A stretch of DNA of 64,000 nt, taken from assembly GCF_950100655.1 (NCBI RefSeq), contig NZ_CATNLY010000001.1, forward strand, positions 620,001 through 684,000, written 5' to 3'. Below are positions 58,566 to 64,000 of the stretch, one piece after another (positions within the stretch are counted from its first letter, which is position 1; every line of letters starts with the position of its first letter). The notes under the pieces are model-generated. The model saw only the letters and a program-made list of their open reading frames with translations, made no database searches and was not told where the DNA came from. A program made the translations under genes and the position numbers. The DNA comes from Pleomorphomonas sp. T1.2MG-36. GTDB lineage: Bacteria > Pseudomonadota > Alphaproteobacteria > Rhizobiales > Pleomorphomonadaceae.

Positions 58566-58870
58566 GGCGCCGGCAAAGGTTCTTGCTGGAGACCGTGCGA
58601 CACCAAGAAATAGGAACAATCGACGCGTCTCCATGAGATGCATGCAATCCCTAGCACTTACTACGTATGTCACAAATGACCATAGGCTTTAGGGTATATT
58701 AAGAAGGCCATCGCCAAAAGTCGCGCCGCGGCCTGACGCATCCGGCCTTTCCGTGCCACTATGGCGGCTACGCGATCGCGCCAAGATACCGGACGCCGCA
58801 AGGTTCCCCCGGCCCAGAACAACGATAGCGACGCCCCTCAGTCGCCGATGATGGACTACGCTGCACCCCG

Positions 58871-59278
58871 ATGCCGTGGATGGACTTTGCCCAAGATCTC
58901 CCGCCGAAAGAGCCGGGAGCGCCCGACGACAGCGGTGCGCTGCTGCGCCTGATGCAGCTCGTGCTGGCCGGGGTCGACGCGTCGGGGAGCGAGGGCTGCC
59001 GACTCACGCGTGATTCGGCCATCGTCAGCGTGGCCCGCGCCCTGGTGGGCGAAGCAACCGATTGGACCTCGGCCAGCCGCACCGCCACCATGGCGCTTCG
59101 CGACCTCGTATGGCGCGTCGACACGGCGCGCGGCTTGCTGCTCGACAAGGTTGGCGATCGCGCGCGCAAGGATGTCGAGGCCCTGCTCGACACGGCTGAC
59201 ATTCACGCTTTTCTCAAAACCGCTCTCGAGAAGCCTCGCGCGGCGGAAGATGGCGAAGAAATCGCCCGAAACGGTTGA
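58871..59278 (+). CDS. hypothetical helical protein upstream of prfC
   Basis: A 135-residue soluble protein predicted to be mostly helical (ALLRLMQLVLAGVDASG; ALRDLVWRVDTARGLLLDKV). It ends 60 bases before prfC on the same strand, so the two may be co-transcribed. No motif that I recognise, and no clear ribosome-binding site; a second ATG three codons in is possible. Confidence 0.6.
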   Translation: MPWMDFAQDLPPKEPGAPDDSGALLRLMQLVLAGVDASGSEGCRLTRDSAIVSVARALVGEATDWTSASRTATMALRDLVWRVDTARGLLLDKVGDRARKDVEALLDTADIHAFLKTALEKPRAAEDGEEIARNG

Positions 59279-59338
59279 CAAACGGGCCGCCGCGTTGTGG
59301 TTTGGCGGCCTTTCCGGGACCGCCGCGAGAACCATGAG

Positions 59339-60949
<1,611 letters not shown>

Positions 60950-60976
60950 CGCTGCCGCTTGAACCAGGAAATGCAG

Positions 60977-61010
60977 AAGGCCGGGTATCAAGCCCGGCCT
61001 TTGCTCTTTT
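60977..61010 (+). terminator. intrinsic terminator between prfC and the oligopeptide ABC operon
   Basis: AAGGCCGGG and CCCGGCCTT form a perfect 9-bp stem with a 7-base loop, followed by TGCTCTTTT. It lies between the convergent genes and ends prfC transcription. Confidence 0.85.
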
Positions 61011-61028
61011 ACGGTCCCTTGCCCGACG

Positions 61029-62621
<1,593 letters not shown>

Positions 62622-62622
62622 G

Positions 62623-63756
62623 TCAGCGGTCCTTCGGATCAAGGGCGTCGCGCAGGCCGTCGCCGATGAAGTTGAGGGCGAACAACGTCACCACAAAGAA
62701 GATGGCCGGGTAGATCAGCAGCCACGGAACCGCCTGCATGCCTGTTGTTCCTTCGGCGATCAGCGACCCCCAGGAGGTCATCGGCTCCTGTACGCCGAGG
62801 CCCAAGAAGCTGAGGAAGCTCTCAAGCAGAATGACCTTCGGCACCAGCACGGTGACGAACACCACGACCGGCCCGATGGTGTTGGGAATGACGTGCCGGC
62901 GGATGATCTGCCAGTTGCTGAGGCCCATGGCATGCGCCGCCTCGACGAACTCCCGCCGCTTGAGAGACAGCGTCTGGCCGCGCACGATACGCGCCATGTC
63001 CAGCCACTCGATGGCGCCGATCGCTGCGAAGATCAGCACGAAGTGCCGGCCGAAGAACACCACGAGCATGATCACGAAGAACATGAACGGCAGCGAGTAG
63101 AGGATTTCGACGAAGCGCATCATCACGTTGTCGACGCGGCCGCCGATATATCCCGACACGGCACCGTAGGTCACGCCGATGATCAGCGACACGAAGGTGG
63201 CGAGCAGGCCGACGGTGATCGACACCTGTCCGCCCACCATGATGCGCGGCAGGAGATCGCGGCCGTTGCGGTCGGTACCGACCGGGAAATACTGCCCGTT
63301 GATCCTGCCCTTGACCTCGACGGTCTTGCCGTCATCGAGCGTGGAGACGATCTCGGCGCTGTCGAACTCGTCGGGCCGGTCGAGGTAACGCGTGGCGCGC
63401 GGATCGATCGGCTTGTCGGAGCTGATGCGCGCCGTGTAGCTCGTACCGTCGGCATCGAAGGCATCGAGCCGCAGACGAGCTCGTTCGACGGCCGTCTGCA
63501 TCACCTGCTGCAGCGTATCCTCGAGCGGATAGGGATCGAGCGACGGCGGCACGGCCACGTAGGAGGGGAAAATCTGGTCGTACTTGTGCGGATACACCCA
63601 GGTGCCGCCAAAGCTGAACACCGCCACGACGATCAGCACGACGAGGCTGGCCATGGCCGCCTTGTTGCGCAGGAAACGATGCCGCGCCATGGCCCAGAGG
63701 CTGGTGCCGCGAACAGCGACCGTCGGCTCGTTGAGGGTTTGCGTCATCTCACTCAT
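62623..63756 (-). CDS. oligopeptide ABC permease (YejE/OppC-like) with large periplasmic insert
   Basis: A 377-residue inner membrane permease: N-terminal cytoplasmic segment, TM1 (35-52), then an unusually long soluble stretch (53-159) before the family motif VGTDRNGRDLLPRIM (159-173), and five further membrane segments with the EAA loop FVEAAHAMGLSNWQIIRRHVIPN. OppC/DppC proteins have a shorter stretch there; YejE-like proteins have the longer one. The ATG at 63756 overlaps the end of the preceding permease gene by eight bases. Confidence 0.93.
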   Translation of the reverse strand: MSEMTQTLNEPTVAVRGTSLWAMARHRFLRNKAAMASLVVLIVVAVFSFGGTWVYPHKYDQIFPSYVAVPPSLDPYPLEDTLQQVMQTAVERARLRLDAFDADGTSYTARISSDKPIDPRATRYLDRPDEFDSAEIVSTLDDGKTVEVKGRINGQYFPVGTDRNGRDLLPRIMVGGQVSITVGLLATFVSLIIGVTYGAVSGYIGGRVDNVMMRFVEILYSLPFMFFVIMLVVFFGRHFVLIFAAIGAIEWLDMARIVRGQTLSLKRREFVEAAHAMGLSNWQIIRRHVIPNTIGPVVVFVTVLVPKVILLESFLSFLGLGVQEPMTSWGSLIAEGTTGMQAVPWLLIYPAIFFVVTLFALNFIGDGLRDALDPKDR

Positions 63757-64000
63757 AACGGACCCTCGGATCGAGAACGGCATAGAGAATGTCGACGAGA
63801 AGATTGAACACCACGATGAACACCGAGATCAGCACCACGGTGCCCATCACCAGCGTGTAGTCGCGGTTGAGAGCGCCGAGGACGAAATAGCGGCCGACGC
63901 CAGGCAAGCCAAAAACGGTCTCGACCACCACCGAACCGGTCAAAACGGCGGCGGCAACAGGCCCGAGATAACTGACGGCGGGAACGAGGGCTGCACGCAT
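63749..64000 (-). CDS. oligopeptide ABC permease (YejB/OppB-like), C-terminal part
   Basis: The last 83 residues of an OppB-type permease, cut by the window edge. It shows the conserved VVETVFGLPGVGRYFVLGALNRDYTLVMGTVV segment (trimmed here as VVETVFGLPGVGRYF) and the ending LVDILYAVLDPRVRYE of this subunit. It is upstream of, and overlaps, the OppC-like gene; a binding-protein gene should lie beyond the window. Confidence 0.92.
   Translation of the reverse strand: MRAALVPAVSYLGPVAAAVLTGSVVVETVFGLPGVGRYFVLGALNRDYTLVMGTVVLISVFIVVFNLLVDILYAVLDPRVRYE

Overview
The window is high-GC alphaproteobacterial chromosome, most likely from the order Hyphomicrobiales (Rhizobiales). The main clue is the housekeeping block tig-clpP-clpX-lon in that transcriptional order with a tRNA-Leu upstream of tig. 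The genus cannot be fixed from the sequence. Nearly every base is coding. I see no rRNA, CRISPR array, phage or insertion sequence. Both ends cut genes: the 3' part of lon on the left and the 5' part of an oligopeptide ABC permease gene on the right.

Layout. 1-5085: protein quality control (lon, clpX, clpP, tig) and tRNA-Leu(UAG), all on the minus strand. 5222-13842: a small membrane protein, a TfoX-like protein, a secreted class A beta-lactamase-fold hydrolase, a translationally coupled tenA/tgt pair, and a three-gene RND efflux operon led by a small YgaP-like membrane protein behind a perfect AT palindrome. 14183-17628: a coupled ROK kinase-cutC-EamA exporter operon and an SDR gene. 17646-18590: a lactate/malate-dehydrogenase-like gene. 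18861-27380: a full potassium uptake system (a tiny leader ORF, kdpF, kdpA, kdpB, kdpC, kdpD, kdpE) followed by a PTS EIIA(Ntr)-type gene that probably belongs to its regulation. 27405-41240: stress and carbohydrate genes, namely SDRs, an orphan glycogen synthase, PQQ glucose dehydrogenase, large-subunit catalase, a cysteine hydrolase, a GH42 beta-galactosidase, an AraC regulator and a thiamine-binding-type protein. A frameshifted remnant of a zinc alcohol dehydrogenase lies between gcd and the catalase.

41241-54908 is a long minus-strand run: a second 2-hydroxyacid dehydrogenase, a lipoprotein, an NSS transporter, a Kef-type antiporter, moaA, moeA, a diguanylate cyclase and a three-gene ABC importer. 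The importer would usually be called an iron transporter, but it resembles AfuABC (sugar phosphate uptake). It is divergent from an OmpR-type regulator and a hybrid histidine kinase (55121-58353), so the five genes probably form one sensing-and-uptake unit. 58404-64000: tRNA-Gln(CUG), a hypothetical protein, prfC, and a Yej/Opp-type oligopeptide ABC operon.

The signals most worth a second look are the AfuABC-like importer with its own hybrid two-component system, the EIIA gene behind kdpDE, the loss of three of four zinc ligands in Tgt, the alcohol dehydrogenase relic, the likely CTG start of the AraC regulator, the AT-rich palindrome in front of the RND operon, and several perfect intercistronic hairpins. 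No wholly new system is obvious.
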